DNA from: JAXHUM01 sp034189325
GTDB taxonomy: Bacteria > Desulfobacterota > DSM-4660 > Desulfatiglandales > Desulfatiglandaceae
Direction: 5' to 3'
NCBI GenBank assembly: GCA_034189325.1
Contig: JAXHUM010000121.1
Location: 1 to 38,293, forward strand
DNA length: 38,293 nt
A program made the position numbers and the translations under genes. Below the pieces are notes generated by a model. The model was not told the origin of the DNA. It searched no databases and was given only the letters and a program-made list of their open reading frames with translations. Each line of letters starts with the position of its first letter. Within the stretch, counting starts at the first letter, position 1. Below, piece by piece: positions 14,486-23,331 of the stretch.

Positions 14486-15700
14486 ATGGAGAAGCAAAAG
14501 CTCTGCATGGTTATGGTTGGGCTCCCTGCTCGCGGGAAGTCGACCATAGCCAATAAGCTGAAAGAAAATCTTGTAAAAGATGGTGTCAAGACACGGATCT
14601 TCAACAATGGAGATCTCAGGCGGAGGCTTGACCGCAAGGACACATCGTATGCGGATTTCTACAATCCACAAAACCAGACCGGCCTTGAGCTCAGAGAAAA
14701 AATCGCCCTTACAAACATAAGGCGTGCGGATCGTTATTTGAGCAAAAGAGGGCAGATATCTATTCTTGACGCTACGAATGTCGGTCTTGACAGGAGACGA
14801 GAGATCATCGGTTCTTTTCAGCATTATCCCATCCTTTTTATCGAATGTATCAACAACGACGAAGAAATCCTGAACGCCAGTATCATGAGAAAGACCAGCC
14901 TGCCGGAGTTTCGTCGAATGGGAAGCGAAGAGGCCGTTCAATGCTTTGTACAGAGGATCAACTATTACAAGACTATTTATGAGCCTCTCCGTGATGAAAA
15001 GAACTACATCAGAATGGATTCACTTGACAACAAGATTCTAGAGGAAGAGATCAGCGAAGATATTCCCTATTATGAGCAGATCAGGGACTTCTTGGTCTCT
15101 GATACGGTCAAGAACCTCTTCTTAATCAGGCATGGCGAGACCTTCTTTAATCTCGAAAACAGGATTGGGGGCGATTCCTGTTTGACGGAAAAGGGAGAGG
15201 CTCAAGCCGAGGCCATGGCCCGACACTTCAAAGAGAAGAAAATCCCGATGATTTTCACAAGTAAGAGAAAAAGGACGATCGAGACAGCGGAACCGATTAA
15301 AAGGATACAGGAGAATTGCACCATTGTCTCCTTTGAGGCCTTTAATGAAATAGACAGCGGTATTTGCGAGGGAATGAGCTATGAAGAAATCAGGGAGCAA
15401 ATGCCTCAGGTCTACCTGAAAAGGAAGGAAGACAAATACAACTATGTCTATCCCGAAGGAGAGGGATACACTTCAATGAAAGAGAGGGTGGATAAAGGTA
15501 TCAAGAAGGCGCTCTATTTGAGCAGCAATTCAAAAAACATCATGATTATCGGGCACAGGGCCATCAACAGGATGATCCTTTCTCATTTTCTGTATCGTCG
15601 CACGGAGGATGTCCCCTATATCTATGTGCCTCAAGATAAATATTACCATATTGTCGCTACCCAAGACAAAAAACTCTTTCAACTGAAAAAGTATTACTAA
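14486..15700 (+). CDS. Bifunctional 6-phosphofructo-2-kinase / fructose-2,6-bisphosphatase
   Basis: This 404-residue protein is collinear with eukaryotic PFKFB. The kinase half has Walker A GLPARGKST (12-20), the fructose-6-phosphate loop FNNGDLRRR (39-47), SYADFYNP (54-61) and ILDATN (93-98, with the catalytic Asp95). The phosphatase half has LIRHGE (His216, the phosphohistidine), RIGGDSCL, EIDSGICEGMSYEEI (Glu295) and IIGHRAINR (His357). It lacks the regulatory N-terminal and C-terminal phosphorylation tails of animal isoforms. It should make and break fructose 2,6-bisphosphate in the cytoplasm. AAGGAAAG precedes the ATG, and the gene is monocistronic, convergent with gltX. Fusion order and motifs exclude a simple phosphoglycerate mutase. 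Confidence in the family is high; activity in this organism is inferred. Confidence 0.92.
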   Translation: MEKQKLCMVMVGLPARGKSTIANKLKENLVKDGVKTRIFNNGDLRRRLDRKDTSYADFYNPQNQTGLELREKIALTNIRRADRYLSKRGQISILDATNVGLDRRREIIGSFQHYPILFIECINNDEEILNASIMRKTSLPEFRRMGSEEAVQCFVQRINYYKTIYEPLRDEKNYIRMDSLDNKILEEEISEDIPYYEQIRDFLVSDTVKNLFLIRHGETFFNLENRIGGDSCLTEKGEAQAEAMARHFKEKKIPMIFTSKRKRTIETAEPIKRIQENCTIVSFEAFNEIDSGICEGMSYEEIREQMPQVYLKRKEDKYNYVYPEGEGYTSMKERVDKGIKKALYLSSNSKNIMIIGHRAINRMILSHFLYRRTEDVPYIYVPQDKYYHIVATQDKKLFQLKKYY

Positions 15701-15782
15701 AAGCTATCATATCTAGGGTGTAGATGTAGAATGGAACAACCAACCGGCCTGTTGCGGAACCAATAAACCCTGCGAAAGAGAA

Positions 15783-17195
15783 TCATGACGTCTTGTCATG
15801 TATATGTCTGATTGCTCGCCGAAGCCTTTTGACTACCCTATCTTTACCAAGAACCTCCATGAGTTCAAAGAGACCGGGGCTGACTGTCTTGCCTGTGAGG
15901 GCAATCCTCAGGGGCTGCGCAATCTTTTTCAGTTTGATTTCTTCCTCTTCAAGGAAGGACACAAAAACAGTCTCAAGATCGCCTTGGCTGAATCCGGTCA
16001 TCTCCTCCAAACGCGCCTCAAGTTTTGTCAGCAGTTCCACAACCTCCTTTTTCAGGAACTTGTCGTCGCCCTTTTTCTCATACAGAACTTCATCCTCAAA
16101 ATAGAAGAGGGCGCTTTCAGCCATATCAACGAGGGTTTTGCTCCTGTTCTTGAGAGTACCGACAACCTGCTCAACTTCGTTGTCATTCGGACTCTCAACA
16201 CCGCCCTTAGAAAGAAAGGAAATGAGCTCTTTGGCCAGGAGTTTATCAGGCGACTGACGTATATACCAGGCATTGAGATCCAATAGCTTTTCCTGATTAA
16301 ACACCCCTGCAGACTTACCCAGATTCGCTATGGAGAACTTCTCGATGAGTTCTGACTTTGAAAACTTCTCCTGGTCACCATATGACCATCCTAATCTGGC
16401 CAAGGCATTGAGCAATGCCTGTGGAAGATACCCCTGGTCTCTGTAGGCCAGTACCGATAAAGCGCCGTGTCTCTTGCTTAACCTGGACTTGTCAGGGCCG
16501 AGTATCATCGGCACATGGGCGTATTCGGGAATGGGCTTTTCAAGGGCTCGGTAGATCTGTATCTGTCGGGGTGTATTGTTGATATGATCGTCCCCCCTGA
16601 TTATATGTGTGATGCCCAGATCAATGTCGTCAGCTACAACAGCCATGTGATAGGTGGGACTGTCATCTGATCTTCGAAGAATGAGGTCGTCAAGCTCTTC
16701 ATTGCTGAATCGGATCATTCCCTTGACCAGGTCTTTGAATTCAGTCATTCCAGTTAAAGGAGTCTTGAGTCTGACCACGGACCCGGGAGCGGGGCCAAGG
16801 CCCAATTCACGACATTTCCCGTCATATTTGGGCTTCCGACCCGCGGCCATGGCTTCTTGCCGCTTTTTATCCAGCTCCTCCGGCGAGCAGTGGCAGTGAT
16901 AGGCGCGGCCCGATGAAACAAGGGCGTCAATGGTGGCGTTATAAAGCTCATATCTTTCAGACTGGAAAAAGGGGCCTTCATCCCAGTCGAGGCCGAGCCA
17001 TTCCATCGATTCCAGTATGGCCCTGGTAGATTCTTCCGTGGATCTCTGCTTGTCCGTATCTTCAATACGAAGTATGAACTTTCCGCCATTCTGTCTGGCA
17101 AAGAGCCAGTTAAAGAGTGCCGTCCTTGCCCCGCCAATATGGAGATAACCGGTCGGACTGGGTGGAAAGCGGGTCACTATTTCTTTCGGGTCCAT
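15783..17195 (-). CDS. gltX: Glutamyl-tRNA synthetase
   Basis: This class I synthetase of 470 residues charges tRNA-Glu. The HIGH region reads FPPSPTGYLHIGGARTALFNW (the first third of this segment is residues 10-16), and the KMSKS-type loop reads RLSKRHGAL near residue 241. CHC and YDGKC fragments of the zinc-type insertion occur near 110-130, as in proteobacterial enzymes. The C-terminal helical anticodon-binding domain is complete. GGAGG lies 13 nt upstream of the ATG. A separate glutaminyl-tRNA synthetase is encoded at 34973-36676, so Gln-tRNA can be made directly. It is convergent with the PFK-2/FBPase-2 gene, with 82 nt between stops and no clear terminator. Confidence 0.95.
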   Translation of the reverse strand: MDPKEIVTRFPPSPTGYLHIGGARTALFNWLFARQNGGKFILRIEDTDKQRSTEESTRAILESMEWLGLDWDEGPFFQSERYELYNATIDALVSSGRAYHCHCSPEELDKKRQEAMAAGRKPKYDGKCRELGLGPAPGSVVRLKTPLTGMTEFKDLVKGMIRFSNEELDDLILRRSDDSPTYHMAVVADDIDLGITHIIRGDDHINNTPRQIQIYRALEKPIPEYAHVPMILGPDKSRLSKRHGALSVLAYRDQGYLPQALLNALARLGWSYGDQEKFSKSELIEKFSIANLGKSAGVFNQEKLLDLNAWYIRQSPDKLLAKELISFLSKGGVESPNDNEVEQVVGTLKNRSKTLVDMAESALFYFEDEVLYEKKGDDKFLKKEVVELLTKLEARLEEMTGFSQGDLETVFVSFLEEEEIKLKKIAQPLRIALTGKTVSPGLFELMEVLGKDRVVKRLRRAIRHIHDKTS

Positions 17196-17405
17196 TATGA
17201 TAAGACTTCCTCCGCGGGTAGTTATTCATCGTTCTACATCCCTTGCCCATAGGCGTTGTTAAAGGCTTTTGGAATGGAGGTGCACTATTACATCTCCCCT
17301 GGGCTCCGGTCAAGGTCTTTTAAAAACGAACCGGGAGATGGACAAGCGACCCTATATCGATCTAGATGGGTTGCGGTCTTTAAGGAGGGGAGGAAGACCA
17401 AGACA

Positions 17406-18464
17406 TTACGTAGACGTGTAGACCCAGTCGTAACTGATCGGTTGAGAATCAAGGGCCTCGATTCTCGGATGAAGAAGCTCACTTCTAAGTCTGAGCCAGT
17501 TATAGGCGGGTTTGAGTTTTCTGAGCCTTCCGTCATACGGTGGTTGGGAGTGTACTGTTGGGCCATAAGATGCCTCTGAGATGCCGACATGGAAATTCCA
17601 CGCAGGGTAGAGATAGGCCGACTCAAAATCATCCGTCTTCATGCCCTCCTTTTGTGCCAAAGCCCTCACTTGATCCCTGGTCAGTTGTATAAGAAAAAAC
17701 TTGGAGACACCTCTTTCCGAATACTTGTACATAGAGCGGGATTCAGAACTCGATACGAATACAGTGGAGATGAAATCGAGCTTTCTCAGAAGCTGGGCAG
17801 CGATAAGCCCTGCGGTCCTTCTTCCCCCAACGCTGTGATGGCACCCGTAATATTCAAAGAGTTTATTCTGGAGAATTCGACCTTCCCTGTCGGTGTTCTC
17901 ATACAGGTTGTTTTGAATATACCTGAGCCATTTAGCCAGGTCCTCGGCGGCATCGGCAATAGGCCAGTCAATCTTGACGTGGAAGTGAGTCAATGAATAC
18001 CTGTTCTTCTTCTTTACCGTTGGATCCTGCTGTATGAGGAGGGCATAGTCGATATCTAAAAGATCGTTCACGAAATCGAGAAAGCCGGGGCTTTCAAAAT
18101 GACGAAGATTTTGGTGAAACCGTCTGTAAAGTGTGAAGTCGGGGAAATACTCGAGGTTCTTTTTGACCAGGCTGTTTTCAGGGAAAAAGCGGATGTAATT
18201 CTTCAAATGGGGATTGACCACGCCCTCACAGAATATGACGATAAAGGTTTTAAATAGATCTGATTCTCTGCCTACGGTCTTTGATTTTGGTTTCAACTCA
18301 CTCTTGTCCAAGAATCTGTATTCAACGCCGTTTTTCTGGTAGTTGTAAAATGAGTCAATCAGAGAGATTTTCATGAGTCGACGTTCCAGGGTATCTCTCA
18401 AGATTTCATAGAGCGAACGCCTAAGTTTCCCATAGTAGTTAAGTTGTTCTCTATAAGTCCACAT
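17406..18464 (-). CDS. Unrecognised 352-residue protein
   Basis: The frame is long and has protein-like composition, but I do not recognise a family. The protein starts MWTYREQLNYYGKLRRSL and is rich in Arg, Lys, Tyr and Phe. It has no signal peptide or membrane segment, so it is probably cytoplasmic. Potentially informative segments are YFPDFTLYRRFHQNLRHF, SLTHFHVKIDWPIADAAED, YYGCHHSVGGRRTAGL and YPAWNFHVGISEASYGP; the histidines and arginines there could form an active or nucleic-acid-binding site. A TTG two codons upstream (18470) could serve as an alternative start; neither has a clear Shine-Dalgarno sequence. It is 210 nt upstream of gltX, in the same direction. Confidence 0.65.
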   Translation of the reverse strand: MWTYREQLNYYGKLRRSLYEILRDTLERRLMKISLIDSFYNYQKNGVEYRFLDKSELKPKSKTVGRESDLFKTFIVIFCEGVVNPHLKNYIRFFPENSLVKKNLEYFPDFTLYRRFHQNLRHFESPGFLDFVNDLLDIDYALLIQQDPTVKKKNRYSLTHFHVKIDWPIADAAEDLAKWLRYIQNNLYENTDREGRILQNKLFEYYGCHHSVGGRRTAGLIAAQLLRKLDFISTVFVSSSESRSMYKYSERGVSKFFLIQLTRDQVRALAQKEGMKTDDFESAYLYPAWNFHVGISEASYGPTVHSQPPYDGRLRKLKPAYNWLRLRSELLHPRIEALDSQPISYDWVYTST

Positions 18465-18991
18465 ATGCAAACCGGGAAAAGGGGTTTCGAAGGTGTTGGA
18501 TCAAACAGGGTAAAGAGCCGGAGAAGAGCAAATATCAGGCCCACAGGCTTGATCAGTATCTGCGTACCCTGCTGCACCATTGGTTAAGAAGGTTAAAATA
18601 GATTTAAATTTTATTAAAGTTAAAAAAACTGGCTTTAATTGTCAATAAGAAAAATAAATTGGTGAGTTGCTATCAGTTTAATTATGGCTTGTTGAGGGCT
18701 TATCTTTGGTCTGATGATGGGAGCCCGTTGGAAAGTCTATGATTGACTTTGAGATCTTCTTGCAATATCAATGATCGCACGGCCCTCGTAGAGATGAATC
18801 TTTTGGGGAAAAAATAATCAATAGAGCATTTTTTGTGTACGCTGAGATGATGCACTATCCGGTTGCCATTGATGGATAATCGGATTTATTTTCTTGACAA
18901 ATAACTCTAATTTAATAAAACTTACAGCTTTATAGTAATTTTGAGGATAAGGATAATTGGTTTTGATTATTCTTAATTAGGTCTGCTTCTG
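18465..18991. other. AT-rich intergenic region of 527 bp between divergent genes
   Basis: No gene is seen. The segment 18590-18660 is very A+T-rich, with runs of A and T. The right end carries the candidate promoter of the fatty-acid operon (18894-18921). Divergent transcription makes this a likely regulatory region for both sides, but I see no clear operator. Confidence 0.5.
18894..18921 (+). promoter_or_regulatory. Candidate sigma-70 promoter of the yceD-rpmF-plsX-fab operon
   Basis: A perfect -35 TTGACA (18894-18899) is followed, after 16 nt, by TAAAAC (18916-18921), a mediocre -10. TATAGT at 18931-18936 is an alternative -10 without a good -35. The start codon of yceD is about 70 nt downstream and the whole surrounding DNA is A+T-rich. 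Confidence 0.45.
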
Positions 18992-19522
18992 ATGATCATT
19001 GACCTGAAATCGATTCAGCATTCCCCACGCCACTTTGATTTGACTCTTGGTCGTGATTGGTGGGAAGGTGATGGTGAACAGATTTTGGGTTTTGATAGCC
19101 CATTAGATGTTGACTTGACAATATCAGAGGCCGAGGGAAGGTATCTCGTAAAAGGTCACTTGGCAGGGGATATCGTGCTGAGGTGTGGAAGATGCCTCGA
19201 GACCTTTACCAAAAAGGGAAAATACCATATAAACCTTACCTTGACGACGGTCCCACCTGATGAAAGTGATATCGGTGAAATTGAACTATCCGAAGACGAT
19301 ATGTCGACCGACTTCACCGTGGGTGATGAAATTGATCTTCACGATATTATTCGGGAGCAGATATATCTAAACACTCCAATCAGATGTCTCTGTCGATCCA
19401 ACTGTCTGGGCCTCTGTGCCGGTTGCGGTGTGAATTTGAACGTGGAACCCTGCCGCTGCAATGATAAACTGGGACATCCCGGTTTCATGAAACTAAAAGA
19501 TTTAAGACTCTCAGGAGAATAG
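18992..19522 (+). CDS. yceD: YceD/DUF177 family protein
   Basis: This 176-residue protein belongs to DUF177 (YceD), which almost always precedes rpmF. It has the family's CGRCLE motif (about residues 67-72), and a C-terminal block EQIYLNTPIRCLCRSNCLGLCAGCG split around conserved cysteines, ending CRC, which may bind zinc. In bacteria and plants the family is linked to 23S rRNA or ribosome maturation rather than lipid synthesis. The Shine-Dalgarno sequence is weak. It opens the long plus-strand run and lies 9 nt before rpmF. Confidence 0.9.
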   Translation: MIIDLKSIQHSPRHFDLTLGRDWWEGDGEQILGFDSPLDVDLTISEAEGRYLVKGHLAGDIVLRCGRCLETFTKKGKYHINLTLTTVPPDESDIGEIELSEDDMSTDFTVGDEIDLHDIIREQIYLNTPIRCLCRSNCLGLCAGCGVNLNVEPCRCNDKLGHPGFMKLKDLRLSGE

Positions 19523-19531
19523 ATATAACTT

Positions 19532-19714
19532 ATGGCTGTGCCGAAAAAGAGAAAATCCAAGGCGAAACGAGATACGAGACGATCCCACGACCGTGCAAAA
19601 ATGCCCAACACGACAACGTGCCCTCACTGTCATGAACCTGTATTGCCCCACCATGTGTGTCTGGAGTGTGGGTCTTACAAAGGCAGGACGATTATAAAGA
19701 CAGAAGAGGACTAG
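19532..19714 (+). CDS. rpmF: Ribosomal protein L32
   Basis: This 60-residue large-subunit protein begins MAVPKKRKSKAKRD, the highly conserved L32 N-terminus, and has an intact zinc site CPHC...CLEC followed by GSYKGR. The presence of all four cysteines marks it as the zinc-binding (C+) form. It is sandwiched between yceD and plsX, as in most proteobacteria, and tandem translation is likely because the next start codon follows the stop by one base. Confidence 0.97.
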   Translation: MAVPKKRKSKAKRDTRRSHDRAKMPNTTTCPHCHEPVLPHHVCLECGSYKGRTIIKTEED

Positions 19715-19715
19715 C

Positions 19716-20723
19716 ATGAACGTGGCCGTTGATGCTATGGGGGGGGATAAGGCCCCCGGCGTCGTGGTACAGGGAGCGTTGGAGGCCGTTTCTGAGCAGG
19801 ATCTTCATGTCACCTTGATCGGTCCTGAAGACGAATTGAGACAGTTACCTGCTTTTTGCTCCATCCCGGACAGAATCAATGTCCATCACTGCGAAGAAAT
19901 TGTGGGGATGGATGAATCTCCTCTGTCAGCGGTTCGCAAAAAAAAAGATTCTTCCATCAGGGTTGCCTTTGATCTCGCAAAGGAGGGAAAGGTAGATGCG
20001 GTGGTCAGTGCCGGGAATTCCGGAGCAATGATGGCAGCCGCAACACTGACATTGGGTACCTTGAAAGGAGTGGATCGTCCTGCAATTGCAGGTATTTTGT
20101 CAGGTGAAAGGGGCAATGTCATACTCATCGACGTAGGCGCCAATGTAGACTGCAAACCCACACATCTCCTTCAATTCGGCGTCATGGCCCAGGCATTTGT
20201 TAGTTCCTGCATGGGCGTGGAAGATCCCAGAATAGGGATTTTGAACATTGGCGAGGAGGGTGGAAAAGGCAACGAACAAGTCCGTTTGGCTCGAAAATTG
20301 CTGGAAAAAAGCAATTTCAACTTCGTGGGTAATGTAGAAGGCCGTGACCTCCTTTCCGGCGACGTCGAAATCATCATTTGTGATGGCTTTGTCGGCAATG
20401 TGGTCTTGAAATTGAGCGAGGGCATGGCGGAATCATTAATCAGGATGCTGAGAGTGGAGTTAACGGATTCATTTATGGGACGTGTCGCTCTCAGGTTTGG
20501 TCGGCGATCTTTTGATAGACTGAAGTTGAGAGTGGATTACGAAGAATACGGCGGGGCCCCTCTGCTCGGTATCAACGGAGTAGGCATCGTGTGCCATGGG
20601 GGATCATCGGCAAGAGCTATTGGAAATGCCATCAAGTTGGCCGGTAGATTTGTCCGGCATCAGGTTGTTGAAAAAATGTCTTTGCAGCTGAAAGGTCTTG
20701 AGGGGATGATGGCTCCGGGCTGA
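19716..20723 (+). CDS. plsX: Phosphate acyltransferase PlsX
   Basis: This 335-residue peripheral membrane enzyme makes acyl-phosphate from acyl-ACP, the first committed step of phosphatidic acid synthesis by the PlsX/PlsY route. Family motifs are present: MNVAVDAMGGDKAPG at the N-terminus, VSAGNSGAMMAAA near residue 98, LIDVGANVDCKP near 140, and CDGFVGNVVLKLSEG near 226. The length is normal. AGAGG lies in the end of rpmF. The downstream gene is fabG, with 47 nt between, whereas many genomes have fabH and fabD in that place. Confidence 0.96.
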   Translation: MNVAVDAMGGDKAPGVVVQGALEAVSEQDLHVTLIGPEDELRQLPAFCSIPDRINVHHCEEIVGMDESPLSAVRKKKDSSIRVAFDLAKEGKVDAVVSAGNSGAMMAAATLTLGTLKGVDRPAIAGILSGERGNVILIDVGANVDCKPTHLLQFGVMAQAFVSSCMGVEDPRIGILNIGEEGGKGNEQVRLARKLLEKSNFNFVGNVEGRDLLSGDVEIIICDGFVGNVVLKLSEGMAESLIRMLRVELTDSFMGRVALRFGRRSFDRLKLRVDYEEYGGAPLLGINGVGIVCHGGSSARAIGNAIKLAGRFVRHQVVEKMSLQLKGLEGMMAPG

Positions 20724-20770
20724 TCAATGCAGCGAGTGTGTATCAAGATTATTCTGTGAGTGAGGTAATA

Positions 20771-21523
20771 ATGACGGAGAATTCCGATCAAAGGGTAGTG
20801 GTCATTACCGGTGGTTCCAGGGGAATCGGCCGCAGTGTTGCTTTGAGGTTTGCCGAAGAAAGACCCAGGATTATCATTGTTCATTATGACCCGGATGAGG
20901 TTGCCTCCAATGAGACTTTGAGTGAGTTGAATACCAAAGGTGTTGAGGCTGAAAGCCACAAGGTTGACGTGTCTTCGTCAGAGCCTGTTAAATCTTTTTT
21001 CGAGGATGTTCTGTCCAGGTTTTCGAGGGTCGATGTCCTTGTAAACAATGCAGGGATCACCAGAGATGGGCTCCTGATGCGGATGAGTGAAGGAGATTGG
21101 GATGCCGTGATGAACATCAATCTGAAGAGCGTTTTCAATTGCACTCAGGCCGTTGTCAGGCCGATGCTCAAACAAAAGGCCGGTACTATCTGTAATATTG
21201 CCTCTGTTGTAGGCCAGATAGGGAATCCAGGACAGGCGAATTATTCAGCTTCAAAAGCTGGAATCATGGGCTTTACTAAGACGGTCGCAAGAGAGGTGGC
21301 GTCTAGAGGCATTACAGTCAATGCTGTTGCCCCCGGTTTCGTGGACACGGAAATGACCGCGGTACTTCCTGAAAAGGTGAGGAGCAGTCTGGAAAAACAG
21401 ATACCTCTTGGGAGAATATGCAAACCGGAGGAGATTGCAGAGGCGGTCTATTGGCTCTGTTCGGATGCGGCAAGTTATATTACCGGTCAGATAATTCATG
21501 TGAGCGGTGGAATGTATATGTGA
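20771..21523 (+). CDS. fabG: 3-oxoacyl-ACP reductase FabG
   Basis: This short-chain dehydrogenase of 250 residues uses NADPH to reduce beta-ketoacyl-ACP in chain elongation. It has the cofactor loop TGGSRGIGRS, the NNAG motif, a catalytic serine in NIASVVGQ, and YSASKAG with the Tyr-x3-Lys pair. The C-terminus ITGQIIHVSGGMYM is typical of FabG. GAGGTAATA before the ATG at 20771 decides the start; the open frame from a GTG at 20738 is not needed. The protein is encoded between plsX and acpP, which identifies it as the fatty-acid-synthesis member of the large SDR family. Confidence 0.95.
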   Translation: MTENSDQRVVVITGGSRGIGRSVALRFAEERPRIIIVHYDPDEVASNETLSELNTKGVEAESHKVDVSSSEPVKSFFEDVLSRFSRVDVLVNNAGITRDGLLMRMSEGDWDAVMNINLKSVFNCTQAVVRPMLKQKAGTICNIASVVGQIGNPGQANYSASKAGIMGFTKTVAREVASRGITVNAVAPGFVDTEMTAVLPEKVRSSLEKQIPLGRICKPEEIAEAVYWLCSDAASYITGQIIHVSGGMYM

Positions 21524-21537
21524 GCGGTCTGCTTTTG

Positions 21538-21564
21538 CCTGAGAGAAATGCCTTTTTCCTCAGG
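21538..21564 (+). promoter_or_regulatory. Stem-loop between fabG and acpP
   Basis: CCTGAG (21538-21543) and CTCAGG (21559-21564) form a 6-bp stem around a 15-nt loop ending in T5C. It could be an attenuator, or an RNA-processing site that raises acpP expression over fabG. There is no T-run after the stem, so strong termination is unlikely. Confidence 0.3.
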
Positions 21565-21645
21565 TGCTGTTGGTTTTTAGGTATCGTTGGGTCTGCAAAA
21601 TATGTGACTACGTGAAGGATAAACAATTTTAGGAGGAAATCGCTT

Positions 21646-21885
21646 ATGTCGTCTTTGGAAGAAAAGATTAAGAAAATTATCTGTGAACAGTTGGACGTGG
21701 CGGAAGAAGATGTTGTGCCTCAAGCTTCATTTGTTGATGATTTGGGCGCCGACTCATTGGATCAAGTGGAACTTATCATGGCCATGGAAGAGGAATTTGA
21801 TGTTTCCGTCCCCGATGAAGACGCAGAGAACATTGGGACGGTTAAAGACGTCATAGATTATATAAAAAAGGCTTTAGGTGAATAA
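21646..21885 (+). CDS. acpP: Acyl carrier protein
   Basis: This 79-residue acidic four-helix protein carries the growing acyl chain on phosphopantetheine. The attachment serine is in the canonical DSLDQVELIMAMEEEF. Its N-terminus (SSLEEKIKKIICEQLDV) and end (TVKDVIDYIKKAL) match the main AcpP of fatty acid synthesis. TAGGAGGAAATCGCTT provides a strong ribosome-binding site, as expected for an abundant protein. It lies between fabG and fabF. Confidence 0.97.
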   Translation: MSSLEEKIKKIICEQLDVAEEDVVPQASFVDDLGADSLDQVELIMAMEEEFDVSVPDEDAENIGTVKDVIDYIKKALGE

Positions 21886-21941
21886 ACGGATGTTGTCTTG
21901 GATTTCAATAGGACTCGCACATAGTGAGAGGGAGTTGTAAG

Positions 21942-23186
21942 ATGACCAGGAGAGTCGTGATTACAGGTTTGGGTATGGTTACTCCTCTGGGCACCGGGGT
22001 TGAAGATAATTGGAAGGCTGTTTGTTCGGGCTTATCAGGGCTAGGACCGATAACAAAATTTGACGCGTCCCAGTTCAGCTCTCGGATAGCAGGTGAAGTC
22101 AAGAACTTCAGGTCTACGGATTTCTTGGACAAGCAGCAGGTCCGAAGGTTTGATGTCTTTATTCATTACGCCATGGCCTCCGCAAGGATGGCTGTTGAAG
22201 ACTCAGAACTCAAGATCGATTCCTCCAATGGTCATCGGGTTGGGTGTATTACCGGATCGGGCCTGGGCGGTTTGACTATGCTGGAGCATTATCATTCCAT
22301 TCTCCTGGAAAAGGGTGCCAGCCGAGTGAGTCCTTTTTTTATTCCAGGAATGATCGCAAATATGGCACCGGGACAGATTGCGATTGAGTTCGGCGCAAAG
22401 GGCCCGAATATGTCGATTGAGACGGCCTGCGCCGCCAGTTGTCACGCTGTTGGCGAGGCCTTTAGGCTTGTCCGTGAAGGACTGGCTGATGTCATGATCA
22501 CAGGGGGATCGGAAGCGGTTATCACTCCCCTGGCCCTGGGAGGCTTCTGTTCTATGCGTGCTCTATCGACCAGAAATGATGATCCTGAAAAGGCGTCCCG
22601 GCCTTTCGAGCTGGATCGTGACGGGTTTGTAATGGGTGAAGGGGCAGGCATATTGATCCTTGAAGAGCTGGACCGTGCCTTGGAGCGAGGAGCCGATATC
22701 TATGCCGAGGTTGTCGGATATGGGCTGACGGGAGACGCTTACCATATTTCGGCTCCTGATCCTGAAGGGGAGGGGGCCATTAATTGCATGAAGATGGCTC
22801 TTGATTATGCGGGGATGAAGCCTGAACAAATAGACTATATCAATGCCCATGGAACATCAACAAAGTTGAATGATCTTTCGGAAAACAAGGCTATCAAGGC
22901 GGTTTTTGGAGAACATGCCTATAAGCTGCCTGTTAGCTCTACCAAGTCAATGACGGGTCATCTCCTCGGGGGGGCAGGGGGCGTGGAGGCGATTTTTTCA
23001 GCACTCACAATAAAGCATGGAGTTATCCCACCTACAATCAATTATGATAACCCCGACCCTGAGTGTGACCTGGATTTTGTTCCCAACAAGGCCAGGCATA
23101 CGAGGGTCCAAACTGTGTTATCGAATTCTTTCGGATTCGGCGGTACAAACGCCTGCCTGATTTTTAAGGAATACGTACCGCAATAG
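21942..23186 (+). CDS. fabF: 3-oxoacyl-ACP synthase II FabF
   Basis: This condensing enzyme has 414 residues and a thiolase fold. It contains the nucleophile cysteine in ETACAASCHAVG, the two active-site histidines in NAHGTSTKLND and KSMTGHLLGG, and the terminal SFGFGGTNA. It extends acyl-ACP with malonyl-ACP. GGGAG lies 7 nt before the ATG at 21942; a GTG at 21924 is also in frame but has no site. The order fabG-acpP-fabF is standard. No FabH-type initiator is encoded in the window, so initiation must rely on genes elsewhere. Confidence 0.96.
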   Translation: MTRRVVITGLGMVTPLGTGVEDNWKAVCSGLSGLGPITKFDASQFSSRIAGEVKNFRSTDFLDKQQVRRFDVFIHYAMASARMAVEDSELKIDSSNGHRVGCITGSGLGGLTMLEHYHSILLEKGASRVSPFFIPGMIANMAPGQIAIEFGAKGPNMSIETACAASCHAVGEAFRLVREGLADVMITGGSEAVITPLALGGFCSMRALSTRNDDPEKASRPFELDRDGFVMGEGAGILILEELDRALERGADIYAEVVGYGLTGDAYHISAPDPEGEGAINCMKMALDYAGMKPEQIDYINAHGTSTKLNDLSENKAIKAVFGEHAYKLPVSSTKSMTGHLLGGAGGVEAIFSALTIKHGVIPPTINYDNPDPECDLDFVPNKARHTRVQTVLSNSFGFGGTNACLIFKEYVPQ

Positions 23187-23331
23187 CCTTTTGTAGGCCA
23201 TTGAAGATATCCTTTCGTTCCAGCTTGCCCTGTTCGCCCGAGAGGGATACTAGGCGACCGCCCTAGTAGAGGTAACAGACACATTCCTTGAATCGACTCC
23301 TTGAGTTAGAGATATTGATAAGGATAACAGG

